64,000 nucleotides of DNA, taken from the NCBI GenBank assembly GCA_964518905.1, contig CAZFJL010000017.1, positions 1 through 64,000 of the forward strand, written 5' to 3'. A program made the position numbers and the translations under genes. The notes beneath the pieces were generated by a model. That model had not been told where the DNA came from, ran no database searches, and saw only the letters and a program-made list of their open reading frames with translations. Shown here piece after piece: positions 26,035-33,531 of this stretch (its first letter is position 1; each line of letters starts with the position of its first letter). This DNA is from RDYZ01 sp964518905 (GTDB lineage Bacteria > Cyanobacteriota > Cyanobacteriia > Cyanobacteriales > Geitlerinemataceae).

Positions 26035-26062
26035 GCTATATTTCGAGCTATTTTTTTTAATT

Positions 26063-26116
26063 ACAACTCACAAGCACAATTCACAACCACAATTCACGAT
26101 TCACAATCACGATTCG
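26063..26116. repeat. Imperfect tandem repeat upstream of the carbonic anhydrase gene
   Basis: Variations on ACAATTCACAACC and ATTCACGATTCAC follow one another for about 54 nt directly ahead of the alpha-carbonic anhydrase start codon. It is AC-rich and non-coding, and would form part of the 5' leader. Confidence 0.6.
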
Positions 26117-26128
26117 ATATTACGATTT

Positions 26129-26938
26129 ATGACGCTCGATCGACGTACCTTTCTAAAGTTTGGATTGATTGGCCTCGGAACGGTTGGCTTCGGAACGGTT
26201 GGCTTCGGAACGCGCTTCGAGACCGCAGTGCTGGCCGCAGAAGACGATCGCCACCGTTGGGGCTACACCGGATCGACCTCGCCCGAACATTGGAGCGAAC
26301 TCACCCCCGACTATGCCGCCTGTGCGCGTGGGCAACGTCAATCGCCGATCGATCTGGTCGATGCCATCCCCGCCCGTCTCGCCCCGCCGGAGATCAATTA
26401 CCGATCGACGCCCATCGAGCTGATCCACACCGGCCACACAATTCAGCTCAATTACGCTCCGGGCAGCACTCTCACCCTCGACGGCCAAACCTTTAACCTG
26501 TTGCAATTTCATTTCCATAGCCCGAGCGAGCATCAGATCGAAGGCCAGCCGCAGGCGATGGAGTGTCATTTCGTTCACCAAACTGATGACAGTGAGGCGT
26601 TGCTAGTGCTCGCGGTTTTCCTTCAATTGGGACAAAACAACGATGTTCTAGAGCCGCTATGGGCGCATCTGCCGATGACGATCGGCGAAACCTACCGCGA
26701 TCGCGACACCACGATCGACGCGAGCCAGCTTTTACCCGCGCGGCTCGATCGGCTCTACCGTTACGACGGTTCCCTAACGACTCCGCCCTGTCGCGAATCG
26801 GTCACCTGGCTACTCTGCGCCGACCCGCTCACGGTCTCGATCGCCCAGGTCGATCGCTTCACCCAGGCCATCCCCGCCAACGCACGACCCGTACAAGCTC
26901 GTAATCATCGCCCGCTGCTGCGATCTCGATCGATCTAA
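26129..26938 (+). CDS. ecaA: Tat-exported alpha-type carbonic anhydrase
   Basis: A 269-residue periplasmic zinc enzyme interconverting CO2 and bicarbonate. The N-terminus has a twin-arginine motif DRRTFLK (residues 4-10), a Gly-rich hydrophobic core and an A-x-A site near residue 36. The alpha-CA fold follows: QSPIDL, proton-shuttle-like His103 in TGHTIQLN, zinc ligands His128 and His130 (LQFHFHSPSEH) and His147 (ECHFVH), and the substrate Thr in GSLTTPPC. Alpha-CAs are found in only some cyanobacteria (EcaA type). The signal peptide contains a 15-bp triplication. It is read divergently from the Spy-like pair; the symbol is given by similarity only. Confidence 0.92.
   Translation: MTLDRRTFLKFGLIGLGTVGFGTVGFGTRFETAVLAAEDDRHRWGYTGSTSPEHWSELTPDYAACARGQRQSPIDLVDAIPARLAPPEINYRSTPIELIHTGHTIQLNYAPGSTLTLDGQTFNLLQFHFHSPSEHQIEGQPQAMECHFVHQTDDSEALLVLAVFLQLGQNNDVLEPLWAHLPMTIGETYRDRDTTIDASQLLPARLDRLYRYDGSLTTPPCRESVTWLLCADPLTVSIAQVDRFTQAIPANARPVQARNHRPLLRSRSI
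26171..26214. repeat. 15-bp triplication inside the carbonic anhydrase signal peptide
   Basis: Three copies of GGCTTCGGAACGGTT, the first with one change and the last incomplete, encode repeated GLGTV/GFGTV units. They lengthen the hydrophobic core of the Tat signal peptide in frame. Confidence 0.88.
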
Positions 26939-26970
26939 TCCGCTCCCTTCAGCCAATCCAGCCAATCCAG

Positions 26971-27981
26971 CTAATCCCAGCCCGGACCGCCCCAAATAAT
27001 CCGCACACCCCAAACGGCCAGCATCAGTACGATCGCCACGCTATCAAGCTTGCGTAGCTTCGACTCATGCCACAGGACGCGATGGGTGTCCGGTGCTGTA
27101 AACCCGCGAACCGCCATTGCGCCAGACATTTGCTCGGCACGCAACAGGAGATTTTCGAGCAGCCGATCCACCACGATCAGCCCCGTTTTGACCCCGCCCC
27201 AAAATCCAAGCTTGCGCCAGTCGATCGCCCGTGTTTGGATCGATCGCGCCAGGTTTTGGATTTCTTCAAGGACGAGGGGCAAAAAGCGTAGGGAGAGCGT
27301 CAGGGTGAGAGCCAGCTCGGTGACGGGAATATTAAAGCGCCGTAACGGCAACATCAACGCTTCAAGTCCGGCGGTAATCGCTTCGGGCGCTGTGGTTAGT
27401 AAAAATAAATTGGTGCTGAACAGCAGGGTAAACACCAAAGTGCTGAGATAAATCGCGAGTTCGAGCGATCGGCGCGTAATCGTGATCGGGCCTTGTTCAA
27501 AATAAATGTAGCGATAGTCCGTCGGCTGGGGCAGTTCGACGGCGATCGGCTCGATCGCGGGCGATGGCGTCGCCGAAGGTGAGGCCGCACCGAAGCCGAA
27601 GGGGTCGTACCAGGGATTACGGATGGGACTTGGGGCGAGTTTGGCGGGCGCAAGATCGAAGGTCAATTCGTCGGCGGGTAGGCGTTGCTGATGGGTATCG
27701 GTCAGGCCGTCGGGCGCGATCGCACCGATCGCGAATAACATCGTACAAAACAACACCAACCAGCCGACCTGCTTCCGCCACACCCGCAGCGGGATACGCG
27801 ACGACAGCGCCACAACCACCAATAGGATCACCAACGTAATGCGCCAAGGGGTATTGGCCACCAGGGGGGTTAGCAAAAAACTCATCAGCCAGCCCAGCTT
27901 GACGCGAGCATCTAGGCGGTGTAGCCAACCTCTCGGGCGTTCAAGATACAGGCCAATGGGAAGCGATCGCAGAAGATCCAT
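26971..27981 (-). CDS. EcfT/CbiQ-like energy-coupling factor transmembrane protein
   Basis: A 336-residue polytopic protein: RLDARVKLGWLMSFLLTPLV at the N-terminus, several hydrophobic helices, SLRFLPLVLEEIQNLARSIQTRA, and the second coupling motif AEQMSGAMAVRGF. The QTRA and AVRG motifs correspond to the coupling helices that dock on the ATPases of ECF vitamin and metal transporters. A Pro/Ser/Ala-rich insert of about 60 residues (about 93-152, with SPSATPSPA) sits between the second and third helices and is unusual for the family. No S component or ATPase gene is adjacent, so the substrate is unknown. Confidence 0.85.
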   Translation of the reverse strand: MDLLRSLPIGLYLERPRGWLHRLDARVKLGWLMSFLLTPLVANTPWRITLVILLVVVALSSRIPLRVWRKQVGWLVLFCTMLFAIGAIAPDGLTDTHQQRLPADELTFDLAPAKLAPSPIRNPWYDPFGFGAASPSATPSPAIEPIAVELPQPTDYRYIYFEQGPITITRRSLELAIYLSTLVFTLLFSTNLFLLTTAPEAITAGLEALMLPLRRFNIPVTELALTLTLSLRFLPLVLEEIQNLARSIQTRAIDWRKLGFWGGVKTGLIVVDRLLENLLLRAEQMSGAMAVRGFTAPDTHRVLWHESKLRKLDSVAIVLMLAVWGVRIIWGGPGWD

Positions 27982-28183
27982 AACGCAGAAACACGCAAAA
28001 AATGACGCGTAGAATAATCAAACATCAAATATCAAATATCAACCAACTTCGATGTCGTTTATCCCGAAATTGTTGACATTTTTGGCCGATCGCCAGCACC
28101 ATATCCCGAAAGTGGGAAACGAACCCAGTAGAATCTAGGTTGAATAACCTAACACCTCTTATCCTTTTCGATACCTAGACGCT

Positions 28184-30826
28184 ATGGTTGCGGCCACATT
28201 TTCCATGCAGTCTTCGCTACTCGACCTTGCGCGAGCCGGAGATTTTTCCGCTCTGGCCTACTGGATTAACCGCGTTTTGATTCCCGACGGTTTTTACGCC
28301 CATGTGGAAGGCCAGGGTATACGTGGCTGCGTCAATATTTGTGTTGAATTTCCCGCACCCCGTACGGCCCAGCAAACCGATCTGCAAGACAATATTATCC
28401 GTCGGATTTGCCATCAGCTTTGGCAACTCAACTCAACCGTTATTCACGGTGTGAAGGTCAGCGGTAGCTTGCCGGGACGTGCCGATATTCTGTGGCAACA
28501 AACGGTGCGGATTGTTACACCGGCGAATCAGCGTTTGCCTTGGAAAGGGAGCGACAGCCTAGACTTAGCGGCGATCGTTCGCCCGGTGATGCGCGGTGCG
28601 GTGTCCGTCCAGATGTGGGTTCGATCGCGCTATAAAGCCCTGCGCGTCCTCTTGCTGGCCGGGTCGGCGGTCGCGGCGTTTACGTTGGGCGCATGGTTTA
28701 GTGTGAATTCAGCCCTGGAATGGGTGAACCAAAACGCGGCGAAATCAGCGATCACGCCACCACTGACCGCCATGCAAGTTCTACCGAACTCTGATACATC
28801 AGTGACGATGCCAGACAGAATGTCCGAGACGGTATCGCGATCGGGGGAAACCTCCACCTCTTCAACGATGTCCAGCCTGGATCGCATTCAGGGCATCTTG
28901 AAAGACCTAGCTCAATCGCCGGTGACGTCGATTACTCCACCCCCCAATCGGGTGCAGTCGGATGATGTGGTTTTGCTCATTGGTGGCGATATTAGTTTCG
29001 ACGGGCCTTTGGCAGGCGATAACGCCCAAGCTTTCGCCGATCTTGGAGCGCTGGCAGCGGCAGATGTGACGGCAGTTAATTTGGCCTCGCCCCTGTCCCT
29101 AGCCGATCGCGCTGAAGCTCAATTTAAGCCTGACGCCGACGCCGCAACACCTTCCGGCGACACGAAAAACCGTCACCAATCGCCACAGTCCGGCGCGATC
29201 GCAGCGCTCGGCCATGCCGGTATTGATGTGGTCAACCTGGCCAATGGACGCATCATGGGGGACGGCGATCGCGGTCTCGATGTGACCTTAAAACAGCTTG
29301 ATCGAGCCAAAATCATTAGCTTTGGCGCTGGACGAACTGCCAGCGAGGCAGCACGCGTACGCATTGTCGAAGTCAAGGGCGTCAAGATTGCCTATCTCGG
29401 CTATGCCACCGCAGACTATACGATCGCCCAGGGTCGCCGATCCGGCATCAACGAAGCGCTGCGCGATCGCATCCATGACGATATTGTGACCTGGCGCGAT
29501 CGCGTCGATTGGATCGTCGTGAACTACCACTGGGGCGACAGCATGGCCAGCTACCCAGCCCACTGGCAAACCCAGCTCGCTCGCGAGACGATCGACGTTG
29601 GGGCGGATGCGGTGGTCGGTCATAGTCCGAATGCACTCCAAGGCGCAGAGACCTACGCCGATCGCCCGATCGTCTATTCGCTTGGCAAGTTGCTTTACGG
29701 CGATAAGTATGGATTTGGTGGTGAAACCGCCCTGCTGCGACTGCATCTCGATCGCGAGACAATCACAGCAGATTTTGTCCCGATCGAAATTTGGGACGGT
29801 CGCCCGGTGATCGCAGCGGAGGACTCGGCACATTGGATCGTGCAACGCATTGAGGACTTATCGCAGGGGTTCGATCGTCCCCTGGCTCAAATGGCTCAAG
29901 CCGTAGAAGGGCTATCAGCTTCCGCACGCGAGGTGTCTGCGGAGCGTCACCGAGCGGCTCGCATCGCTGCCGATACCTCCAACACTTCCCCTTCAAGCGA
30001 TACCGACAACGGGCTGCAACTCTCGACTCGTGTCGGTGTGACCGCAACGGCGAGACTCAATGCTGCCGATTTTGAGGCCGATTCTAGCGTCACGGAAACG
30101 GAAGCCATGCCGATCGATCTGGGCGCACCAACCGATGTCAACCCAGATGAAATCGTACAGAGTCCGGATCTTGAAGCTGTCACGGCTGACGCCATTTCCT
30201 TCGATCTCGCACGTCAAACGATCCCCCCCCTGGGCGGTCGCACGATCGTCGAACAAAGTCTCGATCGCCTCGCCGACAAAAACCCTCAGCTTCAGCAATT
30301 ACAGTCAGCCCCGATCGCGAACTCTGAAATAGACCTAGATTTTCAGCACCCCGACCTTTCCCATTCGCGTCGTGATCTCGCCAGCGAACTGAAAGCATTA
30401 GAGTTTGACTTTGATGCTGCGGATTTGACCTCGCCTCAATTCCCACAATCTCCTCAATCCTTTCAGAACGATCGTCCCGAGTTCGAGTCTCCGACGACCC
30501 CGACACCCAAAATCGATCTACCTGACTTTTCCACTGCGATCGCGTCAGACCCGACTCTAGCCGACGATCCAGCAGAAACAGCGTCGCCCTTTTCGAGCGA
30601 GCCGATCGTCACCCACACAGCATCTTCGGACAATGTTTCGCCTCAACTTCCGCAACGCCTTCCCCTTAAAGGCTTAAACGAGAATTGGAAAGCGATCGGT
30701 CAGGCGATCGGTCAATGGAGTCAGCCAAAACCCCAAGCCCCCGTTTCCTTTACGATTCCTAGCCTGGACACCACGCCTTTGTCTTCCACTCAACAGGAGC
30801 ATCACCCAAGCTTGCCCAACTATTAA
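28184..30826 (+). CDS. CapA-domain (PGA_cap) protein with cyanobacterial N-terminal domain
   Basis: An 880-residue protein. Residues 1-125 resemble a small alpha-beta domain that I recall at the N-terminus of various cyanobacterial proteins (SLLDLARAGDFSALAYWINRVL, GSLPGRADILWQQ). A transmembrane helix follows (about 152-175), then a linker, then a CapA/PgsA-like metallophosphatase-fold domain (about 258-545): LLIGGDISF, VVNLANGRIMGDG, DWIVVNYHWG, ADAVVGHSPNALQG. The remaining 330 residues are Pro/Asp/Ser-rich and probably disordered. CapA proteins take part in polyglutamate capsule or related polymer handling; the role here is open. It is preceded by a divergent spacer from the EcfT gene. 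Confidence 0.85.
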   Translation: MVAATFSMQSSLLDLARAGDFSALAYWINRVLIPDGFYAHVEGQGIRGCVNICVEFPAPRTAQQTDLQDNIIRRICHQLWQLNSTVIHGVKVSGSLPGRADILWQQTVRIVTPANQRLPWKGSDSLDLAAIVRPVMRGAVSVQMWVRSRYKALRVLLLAGSAVAAFTLGAWFSVNSALEWVNQNAAKSAITPPLTAMQVLPNSDTSVTMPDRMSETVSRSGETSTSSTMSSLDRIQGILKDLAQSPVTSITPPPNRVQSDDVVLLIGGDISFDGPLAGDNAQAFADLGALAAADVTAVNLASPLSLADRAEAQFKPDADAATPSGDTKNRHQSPQSGAIAALGHAGIDVVNLANGRIMGDGDRGLDVTLKQLDRAKIISFGAGRTASEAARVRIVEVKGVKIAYLGYATADYTIAQGRRSGINEALRDRIHDDIVTWRDRVDWIVVNYHWGDSMASYPAHWQTQLARETIDVGADAVVGHSPNALQGAETYADRPIVYSLGKLLYGDKYGFGGETALLRLHLDRETITADFVPIEIWDGRPVIAAEDSAHWIVQRIEDLSQGFDRPLAQMAQAVEGLSASAREVSAERHRAARIAADTSNTSPSSDTDNGLQLSTRVGVTATARLNAADFEADSSVTETEAMPIDLGAPTDVNPDEIVQSPDLEAVTADAISFDLARQTIPPLGGRTIVEQSLDRLADKNPQLQQLQSAPIANSEIDLDFQHPDLSHSRRDLASELKALEFDFDAADLTSPQFPQSPQSFQNDRPEFESPTTPTPKIDLPDFSTAIASDPTLADDPAETASPFSSEPIVTHTASSDNVSPQLPQRLPLKGLNENWKAIGQAIGQWSQPKPQAPVSFTIPSLDTTPLSSTQQEHHPSLPNY

Positions 30827-31418
30827 GAAGGCTTAGGGGTCATCTCAATTTACTAATCGTGAAATCTGAGACGAATTTTGTCTCGACGCCCCAGGCATGA
30901 TCAACACAAAATATGTGTGTTGTTGTGACAAATCTTCCTCAGTGAGTGAGGGTTGTCATAGTCTAGAAGAGGAGGCTCTACAGCACGTATTAGACAAAAG
31001 TCATAGACGACTCAGTAAAGCTAAATTTCAAGGCTCCGTAACCTAATGTAAGTCGGTTCGTTACGACCCTAGAAGGTGGTCTATCAATGTAGTCAGTTCA
31101 ATCATTTTTAGAACAGACTGAGAGCGTTGAGCGGAGTCGAAACGCGGTCTTTGAACCAGCAGAAAAGAGTCAATATGTCTCGTTTTTTATTGAACTGATT
31201 ATACTCATGACGTTGATAAACCTGTAGCAAGCAACCGATCGCTTGAGATAGTCATATTTTGCAAGTCAAGCTCCTAGAGCGAGGCAGCATCGTACTAAAT
31301 GAAATTGTTGGTATTGAGGCTAGAAAATCTAAGCTGCTTGGAATCTTAGTCCATAAGCCTTCTAATGACCGCATGAATTTCTATGGCTTTCATATTCTCT
31401 CTTTGAGGTGAAGCAATA
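30827..31418. other. Intergenic region between the CapA-domain and MCP genes
   Basis: About 590 nt and AT-rich. It contains a small palindromic motif, TGAGAGCGTTGAGCGGAGTCGA and its continuation (31129-31152), of a kind that recurs in cyanobacterial genomes. I see no supported coding sequence. Confidence 0.45.
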
Positions 31419-32870
31419 ATGGGCAAAATGAAGCTGGAATCCATGATCCGAATTGGATTTGGTGCTACTTTTTTATTGATGATTGGAATTGGGGTCGTCT
31501 CTTGGGTGACCGTGAAAAAGCTAAAAGAAACGAATTACTGGGTTAGTCATACCCATAAGGTCATTGGCAACCTGAGATGGTTAGAGAAATCTATGGTTGA
31601 TACAGAAACCGGACAGCGAGGCTTTATTATTGTTGATCAAGAGACCTTCCTAGAACCCTATATTCAAGGTCAAGAAGATGTGAAATCTCTCCTAGAGGAA
31701 ATTCAGGATCTAACCCGTGACAACCCCATACAGCAAGAAAATCTTGATGTTCTTCAACAATTAATTGATATCGAACTGAAGCAACTAGACGAGGTGATTC
31801 AGCTTAAACGTAATGGTAATGAGAAAGAACTGACAGCGCGATTTGCAGCCGGAGAAGGTAAGCAAAAGATGGACGAGATCAGAGCGGCTATTACTGACAT
31901 GATCCGGGTTGAAGAAAAGCTGCTGACTGATCGTAATTCTATGATGGAAGAGATCTCTCGCTTTGCCACCTTAGTCAGCGTCGGTGGTACAGGTAGTGCC
32001 ATTATTCTTGGAGTCTTGGTGCTCCTTTTTATTAGTCGTGAAGTGATTCAACCCATTAATCGGGTGGCGAGCCAGATCAGTAGCTCTTCGAGTGAAATTG
32101 CTGTGACGGTGGAGCAACAGGAGCAGACCACCCGAAATCAGGCGGCGATCGCGAATCAAACCAGTACAACGATGGACGAGCTAGGTGCCTCATCTCGTCA
32201 ATCTGCGGAACAGGCTGAAGATGCAGCCTCGGGAGCTCAAGCTGCTTTGATTCTCTCAGAAGGAGGAACACGGGCTGTTATGCGGACACGCGAAGGAATG
32301 GAAACGCTGCGCGATAAAGTGGCCGTGATCGCGGCTCAAATTCTTCATTTGAGTGAGCAGACGAATCAAATCGGCAGTATTTCTGACTTGGTCAGTGACC
32401 TAGCGAATCAAACGAATATGTTGGCGCTTAATGCTGCGGTGGAAGCTGTACGAGTGGGTGAACATGGCCGGGGTTTTGCGGTAGTGTCTGGTGAAATTCG
32501 CAAGCTTGCCGACCAAAGTAAAATTTCAGCCGAGAAAATTAATGTGCTGGTGCATGATATCCAAGCGGCCATTAATGCGACTGTGATTGCGACGGATGAA
32601 GGAACGAAGACCGTAGAGGAGGGTGTGCGTGTTGTGGAGGAGACATCTCAAGCCTTTTCGGGTGTTACCGATTCAGTGAATAATATCGCGGTCAATAACC
32701 AACAAATTTCGCTGAATGCTCAACAGCAAGCAATGGCGATTCAACAAATACTGACGGCGATGAAAAATCTCAACCAAGCGACGCAAGAAACGACGAGCGG
32801 TATTGGTCAAGTCAAGGAGGGAACGCACCATCTCAATGATGCAGCTATGCAGCTCAAGCTGATTGTTTAG
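31419..32870 (+). CDS. Methyl-accepting chemotaxis-type transducer with CHASE3-like sensor
   Basis: A 483-residue transmembrane receptor. TM1 (about 10-31) is followed by a CHASE3-like four-helix sensor (WLEKSMVDTETGQRGFII, the family signature) up to about 185. TM2 (about 188-210) leads to a short HAMP-like segment (REVIQPINRVASQI) and a long coiled-coil signalling domain with the hairpin tip SDLVSDLANQTNMLALNAAVEAVRVGEHGRGFAVV split around residue 340. The tip reads VEAVRVGEHGRGF where most MCPs have IEAARAGEHGRGF. No C-terminal CheB/CheR tether is present, and no che genes are in the window. The gene is more AT-rich than its neighbours. Confidence 0.92.
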   Translation: MGKMKLESMIRIGFGATFLLMIGIGVVSWVTVKKLKETNYWVSHTHKVIGNLRWLEKSMVDTETGQRGFIIVDQETFLEPYIQGQEDVKSLLEEIQDLTRDNPIQQENLDVLQQLIDIELKQLDEVIQLKRNGNEKELTARFAAGEGKQKMDEIRAAITDMIRVEEKLLTDRNSMMEEISRFATLVSVGGTGSAIILGVLVLLFISREVIQPINRVASQISSSSSEIAVTVEQQEQTTRNQAAIANQTSTTMDELGASSRQSAEQAEDAASGAQAALILSEGGTRAVMRTREGMETLRDKVAVIAAQILHLSEQTNQIGSISDLVSDLANQTNMLALNAAVEAVRVGEHGRGFAVVSGEIRKLADQSKISAEKINVLVHDIQAAINATVIATDEGTKTVEEGVRVVEETSQAFSGVTDSVNNIAVNNQQISLNAQQQAMAIQQILTAMKNLNQATQETTSGIGQVKEGTHHLNDAAMQLKLIV

Positions 32871-32889
32871 AGTTAATTAAGGCTTTTAA

Positions 32890-33070
32890 GGCTTGTTGGG
32901 AGCATCCCATTTGTGTCACCCTCACCCTAAATCCCTCTCCCAAGTCGGGAGAGGGACTTTGAATCGGTCTCCCCTTCTCCCTTTTTTGGGAGAAGCGATG
33001 CACTGAGCTGGTCGAAGTGGGGCTGGGGGATGAGGGGCAAGTTGCGCAAACGGGATGCTCCCGGCTTGTT
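32890..33070. mobile_element. MITE-like element, second complete copy, with 8-bp direct repeats
   Basis: Terminal inverted repeats GGGAGCATCCCATTTG (32898) and CAAACGGGATGCTCCC (to 33062) enclose the same CCCTCACCC...CCCTCTCCC/GGGAGAGGG...CCCCTTCTCCC core as the copy at 19487. GGCTTGTT stands directly before (32890-32897) and directly after (33063-33070), a probable target-site duplication. The core contains a small inserted CACTGAGCTGGTCGAAGTG palindrome (33001-33019). There is no coding sequence. The outer termini differ from those of the other copy. Confidence 0.8.
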
Positions 33071-33258
33071 GCTGTGATGCTTGCCCTTTTTGGGAAGCGT
33101 ATGATCGTGACTGCGATCGCGATCGTGACCCTGAGGAGATGCTTGAGGTTTTGTCGCGGGTTCTCGCTCGGATGATCGCGGCTGTACTCGTCAAGCACTC
33201 AATCTTGTCTTACGATCAAGGTTCTAGTTCTGCTTAACTTTGCTCTCCATTCTTTGCT

Positions 33259-33531
33259 ATGAAGCTACGCGTCACGATTGTTTTGACGATCGGCTTGCTG
33301 TCTTTGGTCGTTGGTGCTGGTGTGATCAGTGCTTTTTGGGGGTTTGCGATCGGTCGTGAGGCGCTCCAGGGTGTCACCCAGCCGGATGTGCGACCCGCAA
33401 GCCATAATCTGGGGCGCGGCGATAGTGTTGTACAGACCGATAGCGTTGAGTTTTTGCGTGAGGACGATATTCTCAAGCAAGTCGAAGCGCAGATTGCGGA
33501 ACCCAATCGTGCGTTAGGTACGAATAACTAA
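33259..33531 (+). CDS. Small membrane protein coupled to the CNNM gene
   Basis: A 90-residue protein with one N-terminal transmembrane helix (TIVLTIGLLSLVVGAGVISAFWGFAIG), followed by a soluble tail (REALQGVTQPDVRP...FLREDDILKQVEAQI). It is the type of small conserved cyanobacterial membrane protein that lacks a known role. Its stop codon overlaps the next ATG as TAATG, which suggests translational coupling with the CNNM/CBS protein and therefore a related function. The preceding 190 nt include the right end of the MITE-like element. Confidence 0.7.
   Translation: MKLRVTIVLTIGLLSLVVGAGVISAFWGFAIGREALQGVTQPDVRPASHNLGRGDSVVQTDSVEFLREDDILKQVEAQIAEPNRALGTNN

Noticed and set aside
33055..33237. 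A 60-residue plus-strand frame upstream of the small membrane protein
   Set aside because: It begins inside the terminus of the MITE-like element, and its Cys/Asp-rich translation comes from repeats of CGATCG-type DNA. No ribosome site.
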